Source: CAYGLV01 sp964351025
GTDB lineage: Bacteria; Actinomycetota; Thermoleophilia; Gaiellales; Gaiellaceae
Reading direction: 5' to 3'
NCBI GenBank assembly: GCA_964351025.1
Contig: CAYGLV010000014.1
Span: 1 to 42,983 of the forward strand
Length of the DNA: 42,983 bases
Shown here: positions 30,908 through 38,672 of the stretch, piece by piece
How the letters are laid out: the number at the start of each line of letters is the position of its first letter
How positions within the stretch are numbered: position 1 is the first letter of the stretch
The notes under the pieces: generated by a model
The model's input: only the letters and a program-made list of their open reading frames with translations
What the model was told of the DNA's origin: nothing
Databases searched by the model: none
Made by a program: the position numbers and the translations under genes

Positions 30908-32416
30908 CTACGTGATCGTCAGCACGGCGGCAAAGCGGACGGTCTTGCCCTCCGCTGTCGCGTGCGCGAACAGCGTGCCGAAGCCGTCGAAGCCCTCGGC
31001 CGGGACGAGAGAGCCTGAGCCGCCGCTCTCTCCCCCGAGAGCCCCGCTCAGCACGCCGCCGAGACCGCCGAGCAACTCTCCGACCTTGGCGACGTCTGCG
31101 AAGACGAAGCCGCTCGTCGTCGCGCCGAGCTCGGCCTTGCCGGCCGCCTTGGCGAAGAGCGGGTCGTCCGCGAGCTTGTCGCCGCCGGCGTCCCGGAATG
31201 CGGTGATCCCGGTGGGAGACGTGGTCGCGATCAACAGCCCGTCCACGGCAGCGTAGGTGAGCTTGGCGATGCCGAGGTCGAGCACCTTCGCGGGCACGCC
31301 GTCCACCGTCGTGTCGCTCGTCGTTCCCTCCGTCAGACCCCCGAGCCGCTTCGCGATCCCATCGAGCGTCGCGAGCGCCGCCGGTCCGTCCGCGACCTCG
31401 AGCACAACCGTGATCTCGGGAAGCGCGAGGCCGGGACGAACGTAGAGCGCGCCCTCTCCCGCGAGGAGCGGGCCGAGCTGGTCGAGTGTGACGCCGAGGG
31501 CCGTCTCGAGCTGTGCGACCGTGTCGGCGAGGCCGGCGTTCGACCGCAGCTGGGAGAGCAGGTCCGCCGACCCGTGCCAGCCCGCCGCCGCGATCACACC
31601 GCCCGGGATCTTCTCGAGGAACATGGGTGTGTAGGGAGCGCCGGCCTCCTCGCTGCCCTCGAGCGAGCCCTTGACGACGAGCGCGCCGTCGGACGCCTCC
31701 ACCGTCGCCGCGAGCGACGTCAGGGCGCCGGCACCACCGAGGGCCGAGAGCGCGGAGGGATCGATGCCGAGACCGCCGAGTGCGCCACCCGCGGCATCGG
31801 CCGCACCGGCCTCGCCGGCCGCGGTCGAGAGCGCCTTCCCGAGGCCCTCGCCTCCCGTGTAGACACGCACGATCACCTCGGGGGGAAGGTCCGCCATCGC
31901 GGCTGCGAACGCCTCGTCGTCGGCGAGGGTGCCCTTCCCGAGAGCCTGCTCGTAGGCGTCGAGATCGGCCGCCTTCTGCGCGACGGCGGTCCAGTCACCG
32001 ACCTCGCGCGCGACGGCGGACGTCCCCTTCTCGCCCAGCAGCGACTTCAGCTTCTCGACGTCGTCCGGCTTGGTAAGGACCACGGCCGTCTCCCCGTCCT
32101 CGAGCACGACGATCGCGAGCACCGGCCCAAAGGCGGCGTCGACCGCCGCCCAGTCGGCGCCCTTGGCCGCCTGGTCGAAGAAATCTTTGAAGAGCCCCTT
32201 GCCGGCGCGAATGTCGTCGGCGAGACCCTTCACCTGCTGCCACTGCGTCGAGTCGAGGTCGGCGTTCAGCTCGAGGAAGAGCGCGGCGCTCGCGGGCGCC
32301 GCCGACGCGGCACCGACGGCCGTGGCGGTCCCGCCGGACGTGCTCTCGGAGGAGCCGCCGCAGGCGCTCGCGACGAGGGCAACGGTCGTTGCCAGCAGCG
32401 CAAGCGAGGTACGCAT
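30908..32416 (-). CDS. DUF3352 lipoprotein of unknown function
   Basis: 502 residues. An N-terminal lipoprotein signal (LVASAC, Cys at about residue 19) anchors it outside the membrane. The body is Ala/Gly/Leu-rich with repeated beta-alpha patterns: FLELNADLDSTQWQQVKGLADDI, VVLTKPDDVEKLKSLLGE and LYVRPGLALPEITVVLEV. This matches the DUF3352 family common in actinobacteria, whose role is unknown. It sits between gpsA (11 bp upstream) and metK (25 bp downstream) in the same direction, so it is probably co-transcribed with housekeeping genes. Confidence 0.85.
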   Translation of the reverse strand: MRTSLALLATTVALVASACGGSSESTSGGTATAVGAASAAPASAALFLELNADLDSTQWQQVKGLADDIRAGKGLFKDFFDQAAKGADWAAVDAAFGPVLAIVVLEDGETAVVLTKPDDVEKLKSLLGEKGTSAVAREVGDWTAVAQKAADLDAYEQALGKGTLADDEAFAAAMADLPPEVIVRVYTGGEGLGKALSTAAGEAGAADAAGGALGGLGIDPSALSALGGAGALTSLAATVEASDGALVVKGSLEGSEEAGAPYTPMFLEKIPGGVIAAAGWHGSADLLSQLRSNAGLADTVAQLETALGVTLDQLGPLLAGEGALYVRPGLALPEITVVLEVADGPAALATLDGIAKRLGGLTEGTTSDTTVDGVPAKVLDLGIAKLTYAAVDGLLIATTSPTGITAFRDAGGDKLADDPLFAKAAGKAELGATTSGFVFADVAKVGELLGGLGGVLSGALGGESGGSGSLVPAEGFDGFGTLFAHATAEGKTVRFAAVLTIT

Positions 32417-32427
32417 CGGCGCCAATC

Positions 32428-33384
32428 CTACTCCGATGTCGGCTCGCGCAGCATGAGCGAGGAGACGAGGCCGAGCAGCGGCTCGCCGTCGAGCACCGCA
32501 CAGACCCCGGCGGTGATCGGAAGCTCGATTCCGAGCCGGTGCGAGAGGTTGCGCAGGGCGGGCGCCGTCGTCAGCCCCTCGATCACCATCCCGATCTCGC
32601 GCGCGGCCTCGTCCGGGCTGTAGCCCTTCGCGATCAGCTCGCCGGCGCGGCGGTTGCGACCCGACTTCGCCCAGCACGTGACGATCAGGTCGCCGAGGCC
32701 GGCGAGGCCGGAGAACGTCTCGGTGCGGGCGCCCGCCGCCTCGGCGAGCCGCGCCATCTCGGCGAGACCTCGCGCAACGAGCGCCGCCTTCGCGTTGTCG
32801 CCGAGTTGCAGGCCGTCCGCGCCGCCGGCGGCGAGCGCGATCACATTCTTCGCCGCCGCGCAGAGCTCGACACCGACGATGTCGCTGTTCACGTAGACCC
32901 GGAAGAGGCGCGAGCCCGTCGCAAGCTGGAGCCGGCTCGCGAGCTCGTCGTCCTCGCTCGCGATCACCGCCGCCGCAGGCAGGCCGCGTGCGATCTCGTC
33001 GGCGATGTTGGGGCCGGAGAGAACCGCGACCGGCCGGCCGCGGACGAGCGTCGAGAGCCGTTCGCCCGTCGCGGGATCGAGCCCCTTCGTCAGGCTGAGG
33101 ACGGGCGCGTCGCCGGGGAGCGAGGCGACAACCTCGCCGAAGGAACGGCTCGGCACGGCGACGACGATGAGCTCGGCCTCCAGGAACGGCGCCGCCGGAA
33201 TCGTCGTGGCCGCTATGCCGGTCAGGTCGACGTCACGGAGATAGCGCGGGTTGCGCCGGGTCGCGGCGATCACGGCGGCCTGCTCGGGGTCGCGGCAGGC
33301 GAGGACGACCTCGTGCCCGCAGTCGCGCAACAGGGCCGAGAAGGCGGTTCCCCACGACCCGCCGCCCACCACGACAATCCTCAC
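32428..33384 (-). CDS. gpsA: Glycerol-3-phosphate dehydrogenase [NAD(P)+]
   Basis: Makes sn-glycerol-3-phosphate for phospholipids, matching plsC and plsX in this window. The 318 residues begin VRIVVVGGGSWGTAFSALL (NAD-binding GGGSWG), with LTKGLDPATGERL, VLSGPNIADEIARG, the catalytic-lysine segment AAKNVIALAAG and FSGLAGLGDLIVTC. GTG at 33384 is the only start that fits the family N-terminus. That codon and the weak ribosome site AGGGA lie inside the 3' strand of the closing helix of structured element copy B, so translation could depend on the element's folding. Confidence 0.95.
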   Translation of the reverse strand: MRIVVVGGGSWGTAFSALLRDCGHEVVLACRDPEQAAVIAATRRNPRYLRDVDLTGIAATTIPAAPFLEAELIVVAVPSRSFGEVVASLPGDAPVLSLTKGLDPATGERLSTLVRGRPVAVLSGPNIADEIARGLPAAAVIASEDDELASRLQLATGSRLFRVYVNSDIVGVELCAAAKNVIALAAGGADGLQLGDNAKAALVARGLAEMARLAEAAGARTETFSGLAGLGDLIVTCWAKSGRNRRAGELIAKGYSPDEAAREIGMVIEGLTTAPALRNLSHRLGIELPITAGVCAVLDGEPLLGLVSSLMLREPTSE

Positions 33385-33550
33385 GTCCCTGGCCGCCTTT
33401 CGCTCCCGCCCCGCGAAGCGGGGCTCCACGAAAGGCTGGCGCCGCTGGCGGCAGGATGCCGCGCGCGCGTCCCGCGGGCCGTACTCCATGTACTGCCCCG
33501 CGCGCCGCGCGCTTGCCTCCTTTGCCAGCGGCGCCCCAGGAACGTGAGGG
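33379..33550 (-). ncRNA. Candidate structured RNA / dispersed palindromic repeat, copy B
   Basis: A 172-nt element filling the space between der and gpsA. Minus-strand pairings by eye are: P1 33549-33536 with 33392-33379 (14 bp, one G-U); P2 33535-33525 with 33448-33438 (11 perfect bp) plus an inner GC helix; P3 33436-33429 with 33402-33395 (8 bp) plus an inner 7-bp stem with a UUC loop. Junction linkers are 0, 1 and 2 nt, identical to copy A. The blocks AAAGGAGG (33523-33516), CAGTAC (33495-33490) and GGCATCCTGC (33460-33451) are shared with copy A. It starts 3 nt after the der stop codon. The gpsA start codon lies in P1. An open frame reads through it but does not keep frame against copy A, so it is not a peptide gene. 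Confidence 0.6.
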
Positions 33551-33553
33551 AGT

Positions 33554-34876
33554 TCATGTCTTCTTGACGAAGTCGATCGAGACCGGCACACCTTCGAGGT
33601 TAAACCGTTTGCGCAGCTCGTTCTCGACCCAGTAGCCGTAGTCTCGGGTGATCAGGCCGGGGTCGTTGACGGAGAGCCGGAAGCGAGGCGGCCGCGAGCT
33701 CACCTGAGTGCCGTAGAGGAGGTTGAGCCGCCGGCCGCGCTCGGACGGCGCCTGGCGGGCGGCGCGCAGCTCGGCGAGCGCCTTGTTCAGCTCCGCGGTC
33801 GAGACCCGGCCGGCGTGCCGGGAGAACAGCTCCTCGACATGATCGAGCAGGCGGACGAGGCCGCGGCCGCTGTTCGCCGACACCGCGATCACGGGAGGGC
33901 GCTGGCGCAGGCGTGCCGCGATGCGCGGACGCACGTCCTCGATCAGCACCGTCGAGATGTCCCACTTGGCGAGCACGACGAGCGTCGAGCACTGGGCCTT
34001 GCGCGCGACGTCCGCAACGGCGAGATCCTGGTCGACCACGCCCTCGCTCGCGTCCACGAGCACGAGTGCGACGTCGGCCCGCTCGGCGGCCTCCAGCGTG
34101 CGCAGCTCCGAGTAGTACTCGATCCCCTGGCGCTGCTTGCGCTTCCGCCGCAGACCAGCGGTGTCCACGAGGACGAACGTGCGGCCGGCGCGGACGAGGA
34201 CGGTGTCGATCGCGTCGCGCGTCGTGCCCGGAACGTCGGAGACGACCACCCGCTCCTGGCCGACGAGCTTGTTCAGCAGGGACGACTTGCCGACGTTCGG
34301 GCGGCCGAGGATCGCGACGCGAATCGCCTCGTCTCCCACCGGCGCGGGCCTGCCGCCCGGGAGCAGAGCGACGATCTCGTCGAGCAGGTCGCCCGTGCCG
34401 ATCCCGTGCAGGGCCGAAAGTGGGCGCGGCTCGCCGAGGCCGAGCCGGTGGAACTCGTGCAGCTCGTGGTTGCTGCGGGGATCGTCGAGCTTGTTCGCGA
34501 GCAGAAACACGGGCCGCCGTGAGGCGCGCAGGATCCCCGCGATCTCCTCGTCGCCGGGCGTCGCCCCGATCCGCGCGTCGACGACGAACAGGACGAGGTC
34601 GGCCTCCTCGATCGCCATCCGCGCCTGCGCCGCGATGTGGCGCCCGAACGGCCCCTCGTCCTCGATGTCCACGCCGCCCGTGTCCACGAGCAGGAAATGG
34701 ACGCCGCTCCACTCGCACAGCAGCTCCTTGCGATCGCGCGTCACGCCCGGCGTCTCGTGCACGACGGCCGCGCGCGACGAGGTCAACCGGTTGATGAGGG
34801 TCGACTTGCCGACGTTCGGGAAGCCGACGATCGCGACGGTGCCCGCGATCTCCGTGATCTCGAGCGGCTCGTTCAC
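33554..34876 (-). CDS. der: Ribosome-assembly GTPase Der (EngA)
   Basis: 440-residue double GTPase acting in 50S subunit assembly. The first G domain has GFPNVGKS (about 18-25), DTGGVD and NKLD; the second has GRPNVGKS, DTAGLRRK and AKWD. A C-terminal KH-like domain ends FVKKT. GTG at 34876 overlaps the plsC stop (GTGA) and places the first P-loop at the usual distance from the start. A much longer frame upstream is a shadow over plsC. Confidence 0.97.
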   Translation of the reverse strand: MNEPLEITEIAGTVAIVGFPNVGKSTLINRLTSSRAAVVHETPGVTRDRKELLCEWSGVHFLLVDTGGVDIEDEGPFGRHIAAQARMAIEEADLVLFVVDARIGATPGDEEIAGILRASRRPVFLLANKLDDPRSNHELHEFHRLGLGEPRPLSALHGIGTGDLLDEIVALLPGGRPAPVGDEAIRVAILGRPNVGKSSLLNKLVGQERVVVSDVPGTTRDAIDTVLVRAGRTFVLVDTAGLRRKRKQRQGIEYYSELRTLEAAERADVALVLVDASEGVVDQDLAVADVARKAQCSTLVVLAKWDISTVLIEDVRPRIAARLRQRPPVIAVSANSGRGLVRLLDHVEELFSRHAGRVSTAELNKALAELRAARQAPSERGRRLNLLYGTQVSSRPPRFRLSVNDPGLITRDYGYWVENELRKRFNLEGVPVSIDFVKKT

Positions 34877-35520
34877 GACGGCGGCACGGCGCTGCGCGGC
34901 CGTCCGAGCGCGTGCAGCTCGACGAGCCACTCCCAGAGGCGCCGGATCTCGGATTGAATCTCGTGCGAGGCCTCGCGGTACCCCTTGCCGCCCTTCGGCA
35001 GGCCGTCGAAGCGCATCGGCTCTCCGAACGCGATCGAGACCGGATGGAAGTTGCCGGGGCGCCAGGTCTCCGTGCCGTGGATGGCACCGCAGACGACCGG
35101 CACACCCTCCTGCAGCGCGACCATCGCGGCACCCGGCTGCACCTCGCCGGGAACGCCCCCGCGCTGGCGCGTTCCCTCGGCGAAGAGGCCGAGCGCGTGG
35201 CCGTCGGCGACGACCTGGCGCATCATGCGCACCGCCTCCCGGTCGGACTCGCCGCGGCGCACGGAGAACGTGCCGAACGAGCGGATCAGCTGCCCGATGC
35301 CGGGGATCCGGTGCGCTTCGATCTTCGCCATGTAGCGGATCGGGCGCGGGCTGACGGCGCCGAAGGCGGGCGGATCGATCCAGTGGAAGTGGTTGAAGGC
35401 CAGCACGAGGCCGCCCTCGAGCGGGATGCGGTCGATACCGTAGGTGCGCAGGCGCGTGAAGACCCGCGTGACCGGCCCGATCGTGTGCTGGCCCACTCCC
35501 CACATGAAGTCGTGGCTCAT
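34873..35520 (-). CDS. plsC: 1-acyl-glycerol-3-phosphate acyltransferase
   Basis: 215-residue membrane-associated acyltransferase making phosphatidate. The catalytic HX4D motif is NHFHWID, the glycerol-phosphate-binding motif is LFAEGTRQRGG, and a third conserved block is VPVVCGAIHGTE. The gene is embedded in cmk-plsC-der, an order common in actinobacteria, and overlaps both neighbours by 4 bp. Together with gpsA, plsX, acpP and the Fak system it forms much of the phospholipid acylation pathway in this window. Confidence 0.94.
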   Translation of the reverse strand: MSHDFMWGVGQHTIGPVTRVFTRLRTYGIDRIPLEGGLVLAFNHFHWIDPPAFGAVSPRPIRYMAKIEAHRIPGIGQLIRSFGTFSVRRGESDREAVRMMRQVVADGHALGLFAEGTRQRGGVPGEVQPGAAMVALQEGVPVVCGAIHGTETWRPGNFHPVSIAFGEPMRFDGLPKGGKGYREASHEIQSEIRRLWEWLVELHALGRPRSAVPPS

Positions 35521-36149
35521 GCTGCCCGCCGCGCGCGGACGAGCTCCTCGATCCGCGCGACGACCTCCTCGACGGCGAGGTCGGTGGTGTCGATCCGGAC
35601 CGCGTCGGGCGCCGGCTGGAGCTGGGAGGCGTCCCCTTCGTCCCGCAGGCGCAGGTCGGCGGCGAGATCGTCGGCCGGAACGCCCGGGCGGTCGGCGGTA
35701 CGCCGCTTCGCCCGCTCCGACTCTGCGGCGACGAGGTACACCTTGACCTCGGCAGCCGGTGCGACGACCGTCCCGATGTCTCGCCCCTCGATCACCGCGT
35801 CACCGTCCGTGCCGAGGGCGCGCTGCCGCTCCCGCATCACCGCCCGCACCGCGGGGTGCCGGGAGCACGAGGAGACGGCGCGGTCGATGCGCGGCTCGCG
35901 GATCGCCGCCGTCACGTCCTCGCCCGCGATGAAGACGCGCTGGTCGGCGTCGAACGAGACGGGATGGGCCCGGGCGAGCGTCGCCAGCGCCTGGGCGTCG
36001 TCGGGCGAAACCTCGTCGTGGAGCGCGAGCCACGTGAGCGCGCGGTACATCGCGCCCGTGTCGAGGTAACGGAAGCCCAGCCGCTGCGCCAACGCGCGCG
36101 CGACCGTGCTCTTGCCCGCACCGGCAGGCCCGTCGATGGCGACGATCAT
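35517..36149 (-). CDS. cmk: Cytidylate kinase
   Basis: Phosphorylates CMP and dCMP. The 210 residues start MIVAIDGPAGAGKSTVARALAQRLGFRYLDTGAMYRA, containing the P-loop GPAGAGKST and the CMP-binding LDTGAMYRA. GRDIGTVVAPAAEVKVYL follows. The ATG at 36149 overlaps the stop of a 22-codon upstream ORF (ATGA). It has no good ribosome site of its own, and a strong hairpin (36151-36177) covers the position where one would be. Translation may therefore be coupled to the upstream ORF. Confidence 0.96.
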   Translation of the reverse strand: MIVAIDGPAGAGKSTVARALAQRLGFRYLDTGAMYRALTWLALHDEVSPDDAQALATLARAHPVSFDADQRVFIAGEDVTAAIREPRIDRAVSSCSRHPAVRAVMRERQRALGTDGDAVIEGRDIGTVVAPAAEVKVYLVAAESERAKRRTADRPGVPADDLAADLRLRDEGDASQLQPAPDAVRIDTTDLAVEEVVARIEELVRARRAA

Positions 36150-36214
36150 GGCGCTTTCGGCCTTCGGCCGAAATCGCTAGGGGTGGTCCACGGGATGGCG
36201 GGGTTGACGGTCAT
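36146..36214 (-). CDS. Possible 22-residue leader ORF overlapping cmk
   Basis: ATG at 36214 opens MTVNPAIPWTTPSDFGRRPK plus two residues, ending on a TGA that overlaps the cmk ATG in ATGA form. AGGAG lies upstream, but only 2 nt from the ATG, which is closer than ideal. The second half of the ORF forms the hairpin before cmk, so ribosomes translating it would open the hairpin. The exact ATGA junction is the same coupling style as most genes in this window. No homologue is recognised; it might be a fortuitous ORF. Confidence 0.4.
   Translation of the reverse strand: MTVNPAIPWTTPSDFGRRPKAP
36151..36177 (-). promoter_or_regulatory. Hairpin immediately before the cmk start codon
   Basis: The 27 nt form a 12-bp stem with a 3-nt loop and a single A-G mismatch (core TTTCGGCC / GGCCGAAA). 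The stem ends one base before the cmk ATG on the minus strand and would hide the ribosome-binding region. There is no following T-run, so it is not an intrinsic terminator for aroA. It lies wholly inside the leader ORF 36146-36214. Confidence 0.55.
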
Positions 36215-36254
36215 GGCTCCTGCTTCGGCTCCGGTCCGTGCCACTACGTGCGTC

Positions 36255-36288
36255 GAAGCTCCTTTCGAAGGCGCCTCTCTCGAGCTTC
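36255..36288 (-). other. Inverted repeat just downstream of aroA
   Basis: GAAGCTC (36255-36261) and GAGCTTC (36282-36288) form 7-bp arms around a 20-nt loop that contains a smaller CCTT/AAGG pair around TTCGAA. It begins 10 nt after the aroA stop. It lacks a T-run, so it may be an mRNA-stabilising or processing hairpin instead of a classic terminator; evidence is limited to the pairing. Confidence 0.35.
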
Positions 36289-36297
36289 TCGCGGGCA

Positions 36298-37581
36298 TCA
36301 CGGCGTGATGCTCGCGAGCAGGTCGTAGAAGCCGGGGAAGCTTACCCCCACGGCCTCCGCGTCCTCGATCTCGACGCCGTCGCGGGAGACGACTCCTGCA
36401 AGTGCGGCCAGCATCGCGATCCGGTGGTCGCCACGCGAGCTCATCTTCCCGCCGCGCAGGCGGGCCGGCACGCCCTTGACACGGAAGCCGTCCGGCGTCG
36501 CGCGCACGCGCGCGTCGAGGGCGCGCAGGCCCTCGACGACCGCGGCGATCCGGTCGGACTCCTTCGCCCGCAGCTCCTCCGCCCCGGAAACGACGCTCTC
36601 ACCCCGGGCGAAGCAGGCCGCGAGCGCAAAGAGCGGCAGCTCGTCCACCAGGCCCGGCACCTCGCCCGGAGCGATCTCGGTCGCGACGAGCTCCGCGTGG
36701 CGGACGTCCAGGTCGCCGGCGGGCTCGCCGCCGATCCGGCGCCGGTTGAACACCGTGATGTTCGCGCCCATCCGCTCGAGCACGTCGAGCAGCCCCGTCC
36801 GCCGCGGATTGAGGTTGACGCCGTGCACGGTCAGCTCCGACTCGGCGAGCAGCGTCGCCGCGACGAGGAAGGGCGCCGCGGAGGAGAAGTCCCCCGGCAC
36901 CGCGACCTCGGGCAGCTCCAGCCGCTCGACCGGGCGCACGGAGATCTCGCCTCGCGCGCGCCGCGCGACGCGGGCGCCGGCCTCGGCGAGCATGTTTTCG
37001 GTGTGATCGCGCGTCGGCAACGGCTCGACGACGGCGGTCTCGCCCGCACGCGTGTAGAGGCCTGCGAGCAGAACGGCTGACTTGACCTGGGCGGACGCGA
37101 CGGGCAACTCGTACCGGATCGGGCGCAGATCGCCGCCCTCGATCGCGAGCGGCGACCCGCCGTCCGTCGTCTCGACGCGCGCCCCCATCAAGCGCAACGG
37201 GTCCGCCACGCGCCGCATCGGGCGGCCGCGTAGCGACTCGTCGCCCGTGAGCACGAAGCGGCCCTCCTGCCCCGCCAGGATCCCCGAGAGCAGGCGCATG
37301 AGCGTGCCTGCATTGCCACAGTCGATCGGCTCCTCCGGCGGGGTCAGCCCGCGCAGCCCGGCTCCGTGGACGACGAGCGTGTCCACGTCGGTCTCCTCGA
37401 CGACGACGCCGAGCGCGCGCACGGCGCGAATCGTCGATTCGGTGTCCGCGGAGCGCCCGAACCCGGTGATCCTCGTCTTCCCGTCGCAGATCGCGCCGAT
37501 CAGCACCGCGCGGTGTGAGATGGACTTGTCGCCGGGAACGCCGATGTGACCGACGACGGCGGCTGCGGGCTCGACTCTCAC
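36298..37581 (-). CDS. aroA: 3-phosphoshikimate 1-carboxyvinyltransferase (EPSP synthase)
   Basis: Sixth step of the shikimate pathway. The 427 residues contain VPGDKSISHRAVLIGAICDG, the PEP-binding DCGNAGTLMRLLSGILAG, LRGRPMRRVADPL, GDFSSAAPFLVAA, ELRAKESDRIAAVVEGL and GDHRIAMLAALAG, all in order and full-length. It overlaps tyrA by 4 bp. The DAHP synthase, tyrA, aroA order makes a small aromatic amino-acid operon running into cmk. Confidence 0.97.
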   Translation of the reverse strand: MRVEPAAAVVGHIGVPGDKSISHRAVLIGAICDGKTRITGFGRSADTESTIRAVRALGVVVEETDVDTLVVHGAGLRGLTPPEEPIDCGNAGTLMRLLSGILAGQEGRFVLTGDESLRGRPMRRVADPLRLMGARVETTDGGSPLAIEGGDLRPIRYELPVASAQVKSAVLLAGLYTRAGETAVVEPLPTRDHTENMLAEAGARVARRARGEISVRPVERLELPEVAVPGDFSSAAPFLVAATLLAESELTVHGVNLNPRRTGLLDVLERMGANITVFNRRRIGGEPAGDLDVRHAELVATEIAPGEVPGLVDELPLFALAACFARGESVVSGAEELRAKESDRIAAVVEGLRALDARVRATPDGFRVKGVPARLRGGKMSSRGDHRIAMLAALAGVVSRDGVEIEDAEAVGVSFPGFYDLLASITP

Positions 37582-38672
37582 TCCGCGAGCACCGGCGAGA
37601 CGACGACGCCGTACCCCTGAGATTCGAGCAGCGCCGCGGCGCGGGCCGCCTGCTCCTCGCCCGCGACGAGGATCGAGAGCGTGCCGCCGCGCTCCGCGGA
37701 GAAGTGCTGGAGCTCGAACTCCTCGATGTTGAGCCGCTCGGCGCCAAGCGCCTGTGTGATCCCGGCCAGCACGCCGGGGCGGTCCGGGACGTGCACGCGC
37801 AGCCGCTGCAGCTGCCCCGGGTCCTCGTGGGCGGTCGAGAGCATGCGTCGCCGGTTGCCGGCCGCCTCACCGATCCAGCGGGCGAGAAAGCCGGCGTCAC
37901 CGGCTGCGAGCGCCACCTCGACCTGCTCGAGCCGGCGCCGGTACTCGGCGAGCGTCGCGCCGAGCGCCTCGGCGTTGCCGAGGAAGATGTCCACCCAGAT
38001 GCGTGGGTTCGCACCGGCGACCCGGGTCATGTCACGGAGCGAGCCTCCGGCCGCGGCGAGCGGCTCGTGGCCCTCGATCCGGGACGCGCCGGCCTGGTTG
38101 ACGATCACGTTCGCGAGAGCGTGCGGCAGATGGCTCGTGAGCGCGACGAGCCGGTCGTGCGCCTCAGGATCGATTGCAACCGGAATCGCGCCGAGCGAGG
38201 CGACGAACGAGTGGAGGGCCTGATAGCGCTCCGGCTTGGTGGAGGCGGTCGGCGCGAGGAACCACGTCGCGCCCTCGAACAGCTCTCCCGACGCGTGCTC
38301 GGGCCCGCGCGCCTCGGAACCGCAGACGGGGTGGCCGCCGATGAACCGCGGCTCGCCCGCCACAGCAGCGCACACGGCGCCCTTCGTCGAGCCGACGTCG
38401 GTGACCGTCGCGTCCGACGACGCCGCGAGGGCGGCCGCGACCTGCTGCTGGAGGCTCGCCACCGGTCCGGCACAGACGACGAGCTCCGCCCCGTCGACAG
38501 CCTCCTCGAGGCTCGCCGCAGCGTCGATCGCCTGGCGTTCGGAGGCGCGCTCGAGCGTCTCGGGGTCCGGGTCGTAGCCGGCGACCGACACGACCCCCGC
38601 CCGGCGCGCGGCAAGGCCGATCGACGCTCCGATCAGCCCGGTACCGAGGATCGCGAGACGCCGGGGGCTCAC
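37578..38672 (-). CDS. tyrA: Prephenate dehydrogenase with C-terminal ACT domain
   Basis: 364 residues. LAILGTGLIGASIGLAARRAG is the NAD-binding start, DVGSTKGAV and IGGHPVCGSEARGPEHAS hold the catalytic region, and HLPHALANV is conserved. Residues from about 295 form an ACT domain (LRVHVPDRPGVLAGITQALGAERLNIEEFELQ), so tyrosine or phenylalanine feedback is likely. GTG at 38672 overlaps the DAHP synthase stop (GTGA). A chorismate mutase domain is absent. Confidence 0.95.
   Translation of the reverse strand: MSPRRLAILGTGLIGASIGLAARRAGVVSVAGYDPDPETLERASERQAIDAAASLEEAVDGAELVVCAGPVASLQQQVAAALAASSDATVTDVGSTKGAVCAAVAGEPRFIGGHPVCGSEARGPEHASGELFEGATWFLAPTASTKPERYQALHSFVASLGAIPVAIDPEAHDRLVALTSHLPHALANVIVNQAGASRIEGHEPLAAAGGSLRDMTRVAGANPRIWVDIFLGNAEALGATLAEYRRRLEQVEVALAAGDAGFLARWIGEAAGNRRRMLSTAHEDPGQLQRLRVHVPDRPGVLAGITQALGAERLNIEEFELQHFSAERGGTLSILVAGEEQAARAAALLESQGYGVVVSPVLAE

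Noticed and set aside
33385..33553. N-terminal extension of gpsA or a peptide encoded in element copy B
   Set aside because: The frame reads through the element, but insertions and deletions against copy A break the frame while preserving base pairing, so conservation is at RNA level.
36150..36298. Intrinsic terminator after aroA
   Set aside because: Hairpins exist at 36255-36288 and 36151-36177 but neither is followed by a T-run, and the cmk gene continues in the same direction.
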